A stretch of DNA of 64,000 nt from Anaerotignum neopropionicum. GTDB taxonomy: Bacteria > Bacillota > Clostridia > Lachnospirales > Anaerotignaceae. The notes below the pieces were generated by a model. The model ran no database searches, was not told the origin of the DNA, and was given only the letters and a program-made list of their open reading frames with translations. Positions 43,749 through 53,701 of the stretch are shown in pieces. The stretch spans positions 1-64,000 of the forward strand of contig NZ_LRVM01000013.1 in assembly GCF_001571775.1 (NCBI RefSeq). The letters run 5' to 3'. Each line of letters begins with the position of its first letter. The stretch's first letter is position 1. Position numbers and translations under genes: made by a program.

Positions 43749-46700
43749 ATGTACGACAAAGTGCCCACCAATTTGAACTTCGTCGAAAGAGAAGTGCAAG
43801 TAGAAAAATTTTGGAAAGATAATGATGTTTTCGGAAAGAGCATCAAAGCAAGGGAAGGTGCTCCCGTTTTTACATTTTACGACGGCCCTCCAACTGCAAA
43901 TGGTAAGCCGCATATCGGCCATATTATTACAAGAGCCGTAAAGGACTTGATCCCTCGGTATAAAACAATGAAGGGCTACAAGGTTTTGAGAAAAGCAGGC
44001 TGGGATACCCATGGGCTGCCGGTGGAATTGGAAGTGGAAAAGGCGTTAGGCTTGGATGGGAAGCCGCAAATCGAAAAATACGGCGTGGAACCTTTTATTG
44101 CGCAATGTAAGGAGAGCGTTTGGACATACGAGAAGGAATGGCGCTCCATGAGCGACCGTGTTGGCTTCTGGGCAGATATGGATCATCCGTATGTAACATA
44201 TCATAACGATTATATTGAATCCGAGTGGTGGGCATTAAAGAAAATTTGGGATAAAGGCCTGCTTTACAAGGGTCATAAGGTTGTTCCTTACTGCCCTCGT
44301 TGCGGAACGGCCCTTTCCTCCCATGAGGTTGCGCAGGGATATAAGGATGTGAAGGAAACTTCTGTTATCGCCAAGTTTAAGGTGGAAGGCAAAGAGAATG
44401 AGTATTTCTTAGCATGGACAACAACGCCGTGGACACTGCCCTCTAACGTGGCTTTGACGGTGAACGCAGGAGAAACCTATGCAAGAGTAAAATATCAGGA
44501 TTACACAGCCATTATGGCAGAGGCTCTGTTAGACACTGTTTTGGGCGAAGGCAAATACCAGGTTTTGGAAACCATGAAAGGGCAGACTTTGGAACATATG
44601 CGTTATGAGCCATTATTTGGCTTCTTGGAGAATGATCCCAAGGCATTTATCGTAACCTGCGATCCATATGTAACGTTAACAGATGGTACCGGCGTTGTTC
44701 ACTCTGCAGGTGCTTTTGGTGAGGACGATGCCCGTGTTTGCCAGAAATATGGCGTACCTTTCCGTCAGTATGTTGACAGCCAAGGCTTGATGACGGCGGA
44801 AACAGGCCCCTTGGCAGGTTTGTTTGTGAAAGATGCAGATGCCAAGGTGATTGAACAAATGGAAAAAGACGGTTCTTTGTTTGCTGCAATTCCTTTTGAA
44901 CATAACTATCCTTTCTGCTGGAGATGCGATACACCCCTCATCTACTATGCAAGAAGCACATGGTTTATCAAAATGACAGCCTTAAAGGATCAATTGGTGG
45001 CAAATAACCGTACCATCAACTGGTACCCTGAGAATATCAAGGAGGGACGTTTCGGCAACTTCTTGGAGAACGTAATTGACTGGGGTCTGTCCCGTGAGCG
45101 TTACTGGGGTACACCATTGCCGATTTGGGAATGCGAGTGCGGTCATAGACATACCATCGGCAGCATTGCCGAATTGAAAGAAATGTCCCCTGATTGCCCT
45201 GAAAATATTGAGTTGCATAAGCCCTTTATTGATGGGGTACACATCACCTGCCCCGAATGCGGCAAGCTGATGACCCGTGTTTCTGAAGTAATTGACTGCT
45301 GGTTTGACAGTGGGGCAATGCCCTTTGCCCAGTGGCACTATCCCTTTGAAAATAAAGAGGTTTTTGATGAAAACTTCCCTGCTGACTTCATTAGTGAAGC
45401 TGTTGACCAAACCCGTGGTTGGTTCTACACCTTGCTTGCGGTAAGTACCCTTCTTTTTGACTGCGCACCGTTCAAAAACTGCATCGTGCTTGGTCACGTT
45501 CAGGATAAGAATGGACAGAAAATGAGCAAGCATAAAGGCAATGTTGTCAATCCTTGGGATGCTTTGAATAAGCAGGGTGCCGATGCCGTTCGCTGGTACT
45601 TCTATGCAAACAGTGCACCTTGGCTGCCCAGCCGCTATTATGATGAAGCGGTAAGTGAAATGCAGAGAAAATTTATGGGCACGCTGTGGAACACCTATGC
45701 ATTCTATGTTCTTTATGCAAATATTGATGAATTTAATCCCACAAAATATCAGCTTGAATATGATAAGCTTCCGCCTATGGACAAATGGATCTTGTCTAAG
45801 CTGCAAACCTTGAATAAATTTGTGGATGAATGCCTGGAAGGCTATAAGCTGACAGAGCCTGCAAGAGCAATGGCTGAATTTGTAGATGAGCTTTCCAACT
45901 GGTATGTAAGAAGAAGCCGTGAACGCTTCTGGGCGGAAGGCATGGAACAGGATAAAATTAATGCATATATGACTCTTTACACTGTACTGGAAACGGTGTG
46001 CAAGCTTGCTGCACCGTTCACACCGTTTATTACCGAGGAAATTTACGGTAACCTTGTAAAGAAAGCAGATTCATCTGCTCCCGAAAGTGTTCACCTTTGC
46101 GATTGGCCCGAATACCACGCTGAATGGGTGGACGCTGATTTAGAAACAAATATGGATTTTGTTTTAAAGGTTGTTGTAGAAGGTCGTGCGGCAAGAAATG
46201 GGGCAAACATGAAAAACCGTCAGCCTTTGGCAATGATGTATGTAAAAGCAGAAAAAGAATTACCTGGGCTTTACAGAGAGATCATTACCGAGGAGCTGAA
46301 CGTGAAAGCATTGACTTTTACCGATAATGTTGAGACATTTACCGCCTATACCTTCAAACCGCAGCTGAGAACCCTGGGCAAAAAATATGGCAAACTGGTG
46401 CCTGCAATTGGTGTCGCATTGAAGGAAGTAGACGGGGCTGCATTTATGGCTACCTTGCGTGCATACGGCAAGGCTACCCTTACCATTGAAGGTGAAGATG
46501 TTGTTCTGGAAATGGACGATGTTTTGATTGATACCTCCGAAAAAGACGGCTTTGTTTCCAGTGGTGACAATAACCTAACCGTTGTTTTAGATACAAACTT
46601 AACCTCGGAATTGGTGGAAGAAGGCTTTGTTCGTGAAATTGTAAGCAAGGTGCAGACAATGCGTAAGGAGGCAAACTTCAACGTAACCGATCGTATCCGC

Positions 46701-46862
46701 GTATTCCATAGCGGTAATGGGAAAATTGCCGAAATCCTTAGCAATAATGATATTTCTGCCGATGTTTTGGCAGAGGAAATTGTTTTGGGAGAGGGCGGCG
46801 AGCTTTCTAAGGAGTGGAATATTAATGGTGAAACGGTTATTTTGGGTGTAAGCAGAGTTTGA
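43749..46862 (+). CDS. ileS: Isoleucyl-tRNA synthetase, type 2 form
   Basis: The 1037-residue class I synthetase has PPTANGKPHIGHI (HIGH motif, about residue 52) and QKMSKHKGN (KMSKS-type motif, with His). An editing CP1 domain includes TTPWTLPSNVAL. The PTANGKPHIGH form and the length are typical of the eukaryote-like type 2 IleRS, which in many bacteria is naturally resistant to mupirocin; resistance here is not shown. ATG 43749 follows AAGGAGGAATTCAT. It is controlled by the Ile T-box upstream. Confidence 0.97.
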   Translation: MYDKVPTNLNFVEREVQVEKFWKDNDVFGKSIKAREGAPVFTFYDGPPTANGKPHIGHIITRAVKDLIPRYKTMKGYKVLRKAGWDTHGLPVELEVEKALGLDGKPQIEKYGVEPFIAQCKESVWTYEKEWRSMSDRVGFWADMDHPYVTYHNDYIESEWWALKKIWDKGLLYKGHKVVPYCPRCGTALSSHEVAQGYKDVKETSVIAKFKVEGKENEYFLAWTTTPWTLPSNVALTVNAGETYARVKYQDYTAIMAEALLDTVLGEGKYQVLETMKGQTLEHMRYEPLFGFLENDPKAFIVTCDPYVTLTDGTGVVHSAGAFGEDDARVCQKYGVPFRQYVDSQGLMTAETGPLAGLFVKDADAKVIEQMEKDGSLFAAIPFEHNYPFCWRCDTPLIYYARSTWFIKMTALKDQLVANNRTINWYPENIKEGRFGNFLENVIDWGLSRERYWGTPLPIWECECGHRHTIGSIAELKEMSPDCPENIELHKPFIDGVHITCPECGKLMTRVSEVIDCWFDSGAMPFAQWHYPFENKEVFDENFPADFISEAVDQTRGWFYTLLAVSTLLFDCAPFKNCIVLGHVQDKNGQKMSKHKGNVVNPWDALNKQGADAVRWYFYANSAPWLPSRYYDEAVSEMQRKFMGTLWNTYAFYVLYANIDEFNPTKYQLEYDKLPPMDKWILSKLQTLNKFVDECLEGYKLTEPARAMAEFVDELSNWYVRRSRERFWAEGMEQDKINAYMTLYTVLETVCKLAAPFTPFITEEIYGNLVKKADSSAPESVHLCDWPEYHAEWVDADLETNMDFVLKVVVEGRAARNGANMKNRQPLAMMYVKAEKELPGLYREIITEELNVKALTFTDNVETFTAYTFKPQLRTLGKKYGKLVPAIGVALKEVDGAAFMATLRAYGKATLTIEGEDVVLEMDDVLIDTSEKDGFVSSGDNNLTVVLDTNLTSELVEEGFVREIVSKVQTMRKEANFNVTDRIRVFHSGNGKIAEILSNNDISADVLAEEIVLGEGGELSKEWNINGETVILGVSRV

Positions 46863-46973
46863 AAAACAGAGAAATACGTTTATAGTTATATAGAATTGGA
46901 TTTATAATAGAGCTTGACGGAGAAACCTGTTTCTTCCTGTATTTGGCGGCTGATAAATGAATTTTCTATCAAT

Positions 46974-47011
46974 GAGGTATCTGCATTTTTTGTGGATGCC
47001 TCATTTTTTTA
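46974..47011 (+). terminator. Probable ileS terminator
   Basis: GAGGTATC pairs imperfectly with GATGCCTC around TGCATTTTTTGTG, followed by ATTTTTTT. Confidence 0.7.
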
Positions 47012-47149
47012 AAAAAATACTTTTGAAAAGCTTAAAATACCAAGTTAGATTACTCTTAAAAGTATAAAAGAGTGATTAAATCACTTTACAAAAAAATCCT
47101 TGTACGGTATAGTAAGCTACTAATAACTAATTTTGAAAGGAGCTGTCTT

Positions 47150-48391
47150 ATGGGTTTTTCTGCAGATACAAGCATCCCGATTCTCACTGTTTTTTTGCAA
47201 GGGCTGATTAGCTTTTTCTCCCCATGCATTTTGCCCTTGGTTCCCCTTTATATCAGCTATCTATCAGGCGGGGCAAAAACCGTTTCGTCGGATGGGATAA
47301 TTCAGTATCCTAGAAAACAAGTCATGATGAATACGGTTTTCTTTGCAATAGGTATCAGCTTTGCCTTTTTTGTGCTGGGGCTTGGAGTTACTTCTCTTGG
47401 GCAATTTTTTAGTAATAATCGTTTAATGTTTGCAAAAATCAGCGGTATCATCATGATATTCTTTGGGCTTTATCAATTTGGGTTTTTTGGTCGTTCTCAG
47501 GCCCTTGAAAAGGAGCATCGTATGCCGTTCCGCCTTGATCGATGGGCAATGGGTCCCTTGCCGGCTTTATTTTTGGGTTTTACCTTTAGCTTTGCATGGA
47601 CACCTTGTGTAGGTCCTATTTTAGGCAGCGTTTTGCTTATGGCAGCAACTGGCTCATCTGCTGCGGGCTTTGCCCTTATTGGCGTATTCACCGTTGGATT
47701 TGTTTTGCCTTTTTTGGCGGTAGGTTTTTTCACCCAAAGCCTATTAAGCTTTTTCAAAGAACATCAGTCAGTGGTGCGCTATAGCGTGAAAATAGGCGCA
47801 ACACTTATGATTGTGATGGGTATTATGACCTTTACTGGAACAATGAACGGTTTTACTAATTATCTTTCTAACAATGGTACTGCGGCAACAGCGGAAGGAA
47901 GCACCTCTAAAACCACGCCGGAAGCGCCAACGGTCATTCTAGCACCGGATTTTCAGCTGATGGATCAGTTTGGCAATATACACACCCTTTCTGAGTATAA
48001 GGGGAAAACGATATTTTTGAATTTTTGGGCAACGTGGTGCCCACCTTGCCGTGGAGAAATGCCTCATATTCAAGAAATTTATGAGGAATATGGCTTAAAT
48101 GAAAAAGATGTGGTGATTCTTGGGGTGGCTGCGCCTAAGTTAGGGAGGGAAGGCAGTAAGGAAGATGTTATTTCTTTTTTAGAGGATAATGACTATACCT
48201 TTCCTGTTTTAATGGATGAAAACCACGATGTTTTTCAACAATATGCTATCAGCGCATTTCCCACAACCTTCATGGTTGATGCAAATGGAGCAATTTATGG
48301 TTATGTTGTAAGTGCACTGGAAAAGGATATGATGCTCAGCATTGTCGAGCAAACTAAGGAAAGTGTCAGTGGAGATACTGAATCCAAGTAG
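47150..48391 (+). CDS. CcdA-type thiol transporter fused to thioredoxin-like domain
   Basis: The 413-residue protein has a DsbD/CcdA membrane domain of about six helices (residues about 10-235) with paired cysteines in SPCILPLVPLYISYLSGG and TPCVGPILGS, then a linker and a TlpA/ResA-like thioredoxin domain (about 265-405) with WATWCPPCRGEMPHI. It would move electrons from cytosolic thioredoxin to extracytoplasmic thiol proteins. ATG 47150 follows GAAAGGAGCTGTCTT. It is a single gene; no cytochrome c genes are present, so a general extracytoplasmic reductant role is inferred. Confidence 0.93.
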   Translation: MGFSADTSIPILTVFLQGLISFFSPCILPLVPLYISYLSGGAKTVSSDGIIQYPRKQVMMNTVFFAIGISFAFFVLGLGVTSLGQFFSNNRLMFAKISGIIMIFFGLYQFGFFGRSQALEKEHRMPFRLDRWAMGPLPALFLGFTFSFAWTPCVGPILGSVLLMAATGSSAAGFALIGVFTVGFVLPFLAVGFFTQSLLSFFKEHQSVVRYSVKIGATLMIVMGIMTFTGTMNGFTNYLSNNGTAATAEGSTSKTTPEAPTVILAPDFQLMDQFGNIHTLSEYKGKTIFLNFWATWCPPCRGEMPHIQEIYEEYGLNEKDVVILGVAAPKLGREGSKEDVISFLEDNDYTFPVLMDENHDVFQQYAISAFPTTFMVDANGAIYGYVVSALEKDMMLSIVEQTKESVSGDTESK

Positions 48392-48500
48392 GCGGAAAAG
48401 AAAGACTATCTTTTTAAAAAAAAAGTTCCTATAAACTTTCTTTTGCGAGGCAAAGCTTCGCTTGGAGCGTTTTATATGGGAAGATCTAGGTTTGCCATCA

Positions 48501-48802
48501 GTATAAGCCCACCCCAATTGAAATTTGGGGTGGGCTTATACTTTAGACAAAGTCAAAACCTTGGGGGCTTTGCCCTCAACACCTACAAGGGTTTCTGGTC
48601 AGAACTTTGCTACGCAAAGCTGTTCTGCGGACAGATAGCACGTCTTTGCCATTACCATATTGACCTATCTAAAACCGCATGGATATGCGGTTTTAATAAA
48701 AGTTTTTGGTCTTGCTTTTTTCAATAAGCAAGTGGGTTTGGGCAACGCCCAAGGTTTGTCATCAGCCTGGGACTACTCCAATTGTAATTTGGGGTGGGTC
48801 TT
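48501..48802 (-). repeat. Interspersed modular repeat, copy C (inverted)
   Basis: Read on the minus strand it shares with copies A and B the modules GACAAACCTTGGGC, TTGCCCAAACCCACTT, GAAAAAAGCAAGACC, AAAAACTTTTATTAAA and a hairpin AACCGCAT/ATGCGGTT. It lacks the 60-bp tandem array. One end has a perfect 17-bp stem (48501-48517 with 48525-48541). CAATTG(A/T)AATTTGGGG occurs as a direct repeat at both ends (about 48515 and 48779). Confidence 0.75.
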
Positions 48803-48829
48803 TTTTGGGAATTTAATATTGTTTATTTA

Positions 48830-49561
48830 AAAAGTTCACTTGACAATCTTATGACGTGTCATTTTAGATGCGTTTTTTGAGTGGAACTGTTTTTGCACTT
48901 AAATTTATTTTACTAATTTTTATTTTAACAAAATAAGAATGGGATTTGTTTTGTCTTTTTAGCAAAAAAAATATTAGGAAAATATGCAATTTTTAAATTG
49001 ATTTGTATTATTTTACTAATTTAATTCGTTTTATAAGTAAATAAAAAACGCTGAAAAACCCCAAAATTAATTTAAAAGCTTCATTTTTCAATTAAAAAGA
49101 ATTTGAATGGTTAAATTCGCGTATTTTAAAAATATTTTTAAAAAAAACTGTATACTAAAATAAAAAAAGAAATTTGCATAAGAAATTTTAAGAAAAATTT
49201 ACGCTTAAATATTTAAAATCCATAAATAAAATGCATAAATCATATAAAAAAAATAAAAAAATTAATAAAAACTTAGTAAATTTTAAGTACAATTTTCTGA
49301 GTTTTTTTTGCTGAAGATGTCCGCTATTAAAAAACACTTGTGTTTTGTTTAAAGTAATGTACAATAAAAACAAGGCTTGGAATTATTACATTAATCTTTC
49401 ATACCTATTCAATAAGTGCATAAAAAATGCATGGGTTGTTATAAATGCAGCGTTATAATGACAAAATGAAAATGGTTTGAGCGTGTATGATTCCAACTGA
49501 AATGTAATAATTTTTATTCATTTTTTTTATTCATTTTTTCTAGGGAGGGAATTATATTATT
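48830..49561. other. Very AT-rich upstream region of symporter 2
   Basis: About 730 bases with dense A/T tracts. There is no supportable gene. AATTTTCTGAGTTTT at 49291-49305 matches the CodY consensus in 12 of 15 positions, but such matches are expected by chance in DNA this AT-rich. The promoter cannot be fixed by eye. Confidence 0.4.
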
Positions 49562-50941
49562 ATGGAGGCAATTAATGATTTTGTAAGTGCAGTAAATGGC
49601 TTTGTATGGGGGCCTGTAATGTTGGTTTTGCTGTTTGGTACGCATGTTTATTTAACAGTAAGAACAAAATTTATTCAGAAACATACATTTAAGGCAATTA
49701 AGCTTTCTGTTACACCGGATACCGACGCAGAAGGCGATGTATCTGGGTTTGGAGCACTAACAACTGCGCTGGCGGCAACAATTGGTACTGGTAATATTGT
49801 TGGTGTGGCAACTGCGGTTGCTTTAGGCGGTCCTGGTGCGATTATGTGGTGCTGGTTAACGGGGCTTTTTGGTATTGCAACAAAATACGGAGAGGCTTTG
49901 TTAGCGATTAAGTACAGAGTGAAGGATAAAACCGGAGCTATGGTCGGAGGTCCTATGTATGCATTGGAAAGAGGACTTGGGCAAAAATGGTTAGGGGTTA
50001 TATTTGCTGCATTTGCCGGTATTGCTTGCTTCGGCATTGGCAATATGACACAGGCCAATTCTATTTCAACAATGGTGCGTGACAATTTTGGTGTGCCACA
50101 ATGGATGACAGGCGTTGCTTTGATGATTTGTACCGCATTGGTAATTTTGGGTGGGGTAAAATCTATTGCAAAGTGTTGTGAAAAACTGGTTCCCTTGATG
50201 GCTGGGTTATACATATTAGGCTGTGTCATTATTTTATTTATTAACGCGCCTTTACTTGGTGCTGGGTTAAAATTAATTGTAAGCAGCGCATTTACTCCAA
50301 CGGCAGCCGGAGGCGGTTTTGTTGGAGCAACTGTAATGATGGCAATTCGATTTGGTATTGCCCGTGGTTTGTTTACAAATGAATCCGGTTTGGGTTCTGC
50401 CCCTATTGCAGCGGCAGCGGCAATGACAAAAAACCCTGTTCGCCAGGCTTTGATTGCCATGACAGGCGTGTTTTGGGATACAATTATTGTTTGCGCATTA
50501 ACCGGTATGGTTTTGGTAACCTCCATTTTGAAGAGTCCTGACCAATTAGCTGGATTAGATGGTGGTGCATTAACATCTGCTGCGTTTAACCATATTCCTG
50601 TTGTTGGACCTATTGTATTAACGATTGGTTTGATTACATTTGCCTGGTCAACAATTTTAGGCTGGAGCTACTATGGAGAAAGAGCGTGGGTTTATTTAGT
50701 AGGAACAAAGTGTATTAAACCTTTCCGATTTGTATGGGTAATTGTAGTATTTGTTGGTAGCATCATGTCTTTGACACTGGTGTGGAATATTGCGGATACA
50801 CTAAATGCGATGATGGCGTTCCCCAACTTGATTGCTTTACTTGGTCTAAGTGGTGTAATTGTTTCCGAAACGAAGAAGTATTTGTGGAATGACGAGTTGG
50901 AAAGCTGGTCAACGGATGAGATTCCTGTTTTGGATAAATAA
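49562..50941 (+). CDS. Sodium:alanine symporter, AGCS family (copy 2)
   Basis: The 459-residue protein is closely similar to copies 1 and 3 over its full length, with GDVSGFGALTTALAATIGTG, NMTQANSISTMV and GIARGLFTNESGLGSAP. It is predicted to import alanine or glycine with Na+. ATG 49562 follows AGGGAGGGAATTATATTATT, a stronger site than that of copy 1. Its leader does not share the candidate element seen before copies 1 and 3, so it may be regulated differently. Confidence 0.95.
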   Translation: MEAINDFVSAVNGFVWGPVMLVLLFGTHVYLTVRTKFIQKHTFKAIKLSVTPDTDAEGDVSGFGALTTALAATIGTGNIVGVATAVALGGPGAIMWCWLTGLFGIATKYGEALLAIKYRVKDKTGAMVGGPMYALERGLGQKWLGVIFAAFAGIACFGIGNMTQANSISTMVRDNFGVPQWMTGVALMICTALVILGGVKSIAKCCEKLVPLMAGLYILGCVIILFINAPLLGAGLKLIVSSAFTPTAAGGGFVGATVMMAIRFGIARGLFTNESGLGSAPIAAAAAMTKNPVRQALIAMTGVFWDTIIVCALTGMVLVTSILKSPDQLAGLDGGALTSAAFNHIPVVGPIVLTIGLITFAWSTILGWSYYGERAWVYLVGTKCIKPFRFVWVIVVFVGSIMSLTLVWNIADTLNAMMAFPNLIALLGLSGVIVSETKKYLWNDELESWSTDEIPVLDK

Positions 50942-50960
50942 TAAAGCATAAATGCTTTTG

Positions 50961-50989
50961 AAAAGCGGCGCAATTGCGCCGCTTTTTTT
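50961..50989 (+). terminator. Terminator of symporter 2
   Basis: AAAAGCGGCGCAATTGCGCC, followed by GCTTTTTTT, forms a GC-rich palindrome ending in seven Ts, 20 bases after the stop. Confidence 0.92.
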
Positions 50990-51807
50990 GTGTGGGAAAA
51001 CCAGTAAGTCCTCTATGCAGATAAAAAGTGGAGCTTTTTAATATGCTTTTATTGCTTTGCATCCGTCAGCAGCAATAAAACAAAGGTGTTTTTTGCTGAG
51101 AAAACATAAGATTCCAATTTGTAAATATTTGAATGGATTTTGCACAAGCAAAATTTTAAGGCGGACTATCTATGATTGTAAATAGCTTCCGGTTCGTGTT
51201 TTTCAACTATATAAAAAGAAGCGGTGGCGTGAAACGAAATTTATTTTGACAATAATAATATTGTAAAATACAAAAAAGAAGGAAAAACGAAATAAAACGA
51301 TGAAAAGAACCAAAAAACAGCAATCATTTGACATAATATTATCAAATAAAATGTAAAAAGCATGGTATAAATAGAAAATGAAAAAGCAAACAACTAGAAA
51401 CTAACGTAGCAAGAAAAAAGCCAAAAGTTGTTGACAATTTGCGATAAAAGCATTTAAATTAAGATTTTAATATAAATTGCAAACATATTTTTGCGCAATA
51501 AAGTTAAAAAAAAATAAATTACCTAATAATTGTTTTTTTAAATAAGTCCAAATTGAATTATGCTTTCAATCTTTTAGATGGATTTGTAAAAAAAATATAG
51601 ATTAGTATATTATAACCAAAAATAATAAATTATTTGTTATATAATTATAAATAAATGCATAGTTTTGTAACACAAAAACAAAATGTATTGTTTTTATATT
51701 ACAAAAAAATATTGAAAACTATTAAAAAATAGATAAAATAAAATATAAGCGAGAGGCTTTTATTTGTCTAAAAAAGAAAAAAACAAAGATAATTATTTAA
51801 CAAATTG
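50990..51807. other. AT-rich gap between symporters 2 and 3
   Basis: About 820 bases of A/T-tract DNA between the terminator of copy 2 and the leader of copy 3. No gene, RNA or repeat unit is recognised; it is comparable in length and composition to the gaps before copies 1 and 2. Confidence 0.45.
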
Positions 51808-51889
51808 AACGTGGGGCGAAGTAATAAATTATTCAACGTTGGGGGGCTCTGGCGAACGCACTAATTTATATTATTTAGGGGGGAATAGC
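51808..51889 (+). promoter_or_regulatory. Candidate structured leader of alanine symporter 3
   Basis: AACGT (51808-51812) can pair with ACGTT (51836-51840) around a loop starting GGGGCGAA, followed by TCTGGC (51848-51853), a TTATATTATTT stretch and the ribosome site. Spacing from TCTGGC to ATG is 36 bases against 37 in copy 1, and loop lengths are 23 and 25. The stem bases differ but remain paired. Confidence 0.35.
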
Positions 51890-53269
51890 ATGGAATCAAT
51901 AAACAATTTTGTATCCACCATCAATGGCTTCGTTTGGGGGCCGGTTATGCTGATTCTGTTGTTTGGTACGCACGTTTTCCTAACAATCAGAACGAGGTTT
52001 ATTCAAAGATACATAGGTAAAGCAGTAAAGCTCTCTATTACGCCCGACAATGAGGCCGAAGGCGATGTATCTGGCTTTGGAGCTTTGGCAACAGCTTTGG
52101 CAGCAACCATTGGTACTGGAAATATTGTTGGTGTGGCTACGGCAGTGGCTTTAGGTGGCCCGGGAGCAATTCTTTGGTGCTGGTTAACAGGTCTTTTTGG
52201 TATAGCTACAAAATATGGCGAGGCCCTATTGGCTATTAAATATAGAGTAAAGGATAAAACGGGAGCCATGGTTGGCGGACCTATGTATGCTTTGGAAAGA
52301 GGCCTTGGGCAGAAATGGTTAGGCATTTTGTTTGCCATTTTTGCCGGTATTGCTTGTTTTGGTATTGGTAACATGACACAAGCCAACTCCATTGCAACCA
52401 TGGTTGAAGCGAACTTTCATATTCCTGCATGGATTAGTGGTATTATATTAACCGTTGCAACAGCTCTTGTTATTTTGGGCGGTGTTAAATCCATCGCAAA
52501 GTGCTGTGAAAAGCTGGTTCCTTTCATGGCTGGCTTTTATATTTTAGGCTGTATTATCATTCTTGTTATAAATGCACCTTATATTGGCGGTGCATTTAAA
52601 ATAATTATTGGTAGCGCATTCACCCCAACATCAGCGGGTGGCGGCTTTGTCGGTGCAACAATAATGATGGCAATTCGTTTTGGTATTGCCCGCGGTTTGT
52701 TTACAAACGAATCCGGCTTGGGTTCTGCACCTATTGCTGATGCGGCAGCCATGACAAGAAACCCTGTGCGTCAGGCTTTAATTTCTAGCTCAGGCGTTTT
52801 CTGGGATACAATCATTGTTTGTGCATTAACAGGTTTGGTTTTGGTTACCTCTATCATGAAAAACCCCGACGCAATGGCTGGATTAAACGGGGGTATGCTG
52901 ACAACAGCAGCCTTTAATACAATTCCCGTTGTTGGGCCTATTGTTCTTACAATTGGTTTGATTACATTTGCGTGGTCTACCATTTTGGGTTGGAGTTATT
53001 ATGGTGAGAGATCTTGGGTATATTTGGTTGGTACCGGAGCAATTAAACCCTTCCGTTGTGCTTGGGTTATTGTTGTATTTATTGGCTCCGTTACAGCGCT
53101 TGATCTTGTTTGGAATATTGCGGATACATTGAACGCCATGATGGCATTCCCTAACTTAGTTGCTTTATTAGGACTTAGTGGTGTTATAGTTACTGAAACA
53201 AAGAAATACTTATGGAATGACAAGATGGATGATTGGTCCACAGAAGAAATCCCTATAGTAAATAAATAA
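51890..53269 (+). CDS. Sodium:alanine symporter, AGCS family (copy 3)
   Basis: The 459-residue paralogue has the same length and architecture as copies 1 and 2; it carries NMTQANSIATMVEANFHIPA where copy 1 has NMTQANSISTMVRDNFGLDT. The ATG at 51890 follows TTTAGGGGGGAATAGC. It ends EIPIVNK. Copies 2 and 3 are tandem but separated by a terminator and about 820 bases of AT-rich DNA, so they are separate transcripts. Three expressed alanine carriers would suit growth on alanine. Confidence 0.95.
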   Translation: MESINNFVSTINGFVWGPVMLILLFGTHVFLTIRTRFIQRYIGKAVKLSITPDNEAEGDVSGFGALATALAATIGTGNIVGVATAVALGGPGAILWCWLTGLFGIATKYGEALLAIKYRVKDKTGAMVGGPMYALERGLGQKWLGILFAIFAGIACFGIGNMTQANSIATMVEANFHIPAWISGIILTVATALVILGGVKSIAKCCEKLVPFMAGFYILGCIIILVINAPYIGGAFKIIIGSAFTPTSAGGGFVGATIMMAIRFGIARGLFTNESGLGSAPIADAAAMTRNPVRQALISSSGVFWDTIIVCALTGLVLVTSIMKNPDAMAGLNGGMLTTAAFNTIPVVGPIVLTIGLITFAWSTILGWSYYGERSWVYLVGTGAIKPFRCAWVIVVFIGSVTALDLVWNIADTLNAMMAFPNLVALLGLSGVIVTETKKYLWNDKMDDWSTEEIPIVNK

Positions 53270-53293
53270 TTTTGCATAACACAAACCCCACGG

Positions 53294-53322
53294 AAAAAGA
53301 CGGCATTTTATGCCGTCTTTTT
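53294..53322 (+). terminator. Terminator of symporter 3
   Basis: AAAAAGACGGCA (53294-53305) pairs with TGCCGTCTTTTT (53311-53322), 25 bases after the stop. The next 145 bases hold nothing that I can support. Confidence 0.92.
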
Positions 53323-53467
53323 GTATTATATACTTTGAGAATGATAGAACACCAAGAACTAAAAAAGCCGACGTTGTTTTCACGCTGTCAGCCAGTAAGC
53401 CTCCTGGGGAGATATGTAAAGCGCCGTATTTTTTCAAAGGCACCCTTACGTTATCTGAAAAGGGCAC

Positions 53468-53503
53468 AAAAAAAGCTACGTTACAATTGAAGAAACGTAG
53501 CTT
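53468..53503 (-). terminator. tRNA-Arg terminator
   Basis: On the minus strand AAGCTACGTT pairs with AACGTAGCTT (53494-53503 with 53473-53482), followed by a T run; it begins three bases after the tRNA 3' end. Confidence 0.88.
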
Positions 53504-53506
53504 AAA

Positions 53507-53580
<74 letters not shown>

Positions 53581-53701
53581 ATATCTTTTTGGAACATTAA
53601 ATATCATAATAGATTGAGGTATATTTGTCAAGTGGTATTTTCAAATTTACATGTAAAAGTCCTTTTTCCTGCAATCAAATTAATGGAAAAAGGACATGAT
53701 T

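Noticed and set aside
44982-45806. 274-codon open frame antisense to ileS
   Set aside because: It lies wholly inside a well-supported synthetase gene, has no ribosome site and reflects codon bias on the opposite strand.
49291-49305. CodY operator upstream of symporter 2
   Set aside because: Twelve of 15 matches in DNA this AT-rich is expected by chance, and the branched-chain operon in this window shows no better site.
49675-50526. 283-codon open frame antisense to alanine symporter 2
   Set aside because: It is a shadow of the symporter; a corresponding frame occurs antisense to the other copies because their coding sequence is conserved.
51808-51889. Glycine riboswitch upstream of the symporters
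   Set aside because: The leader has a TCTGGC motif but none of the paired aptamer domains or conserved core of glycine riboswitches.
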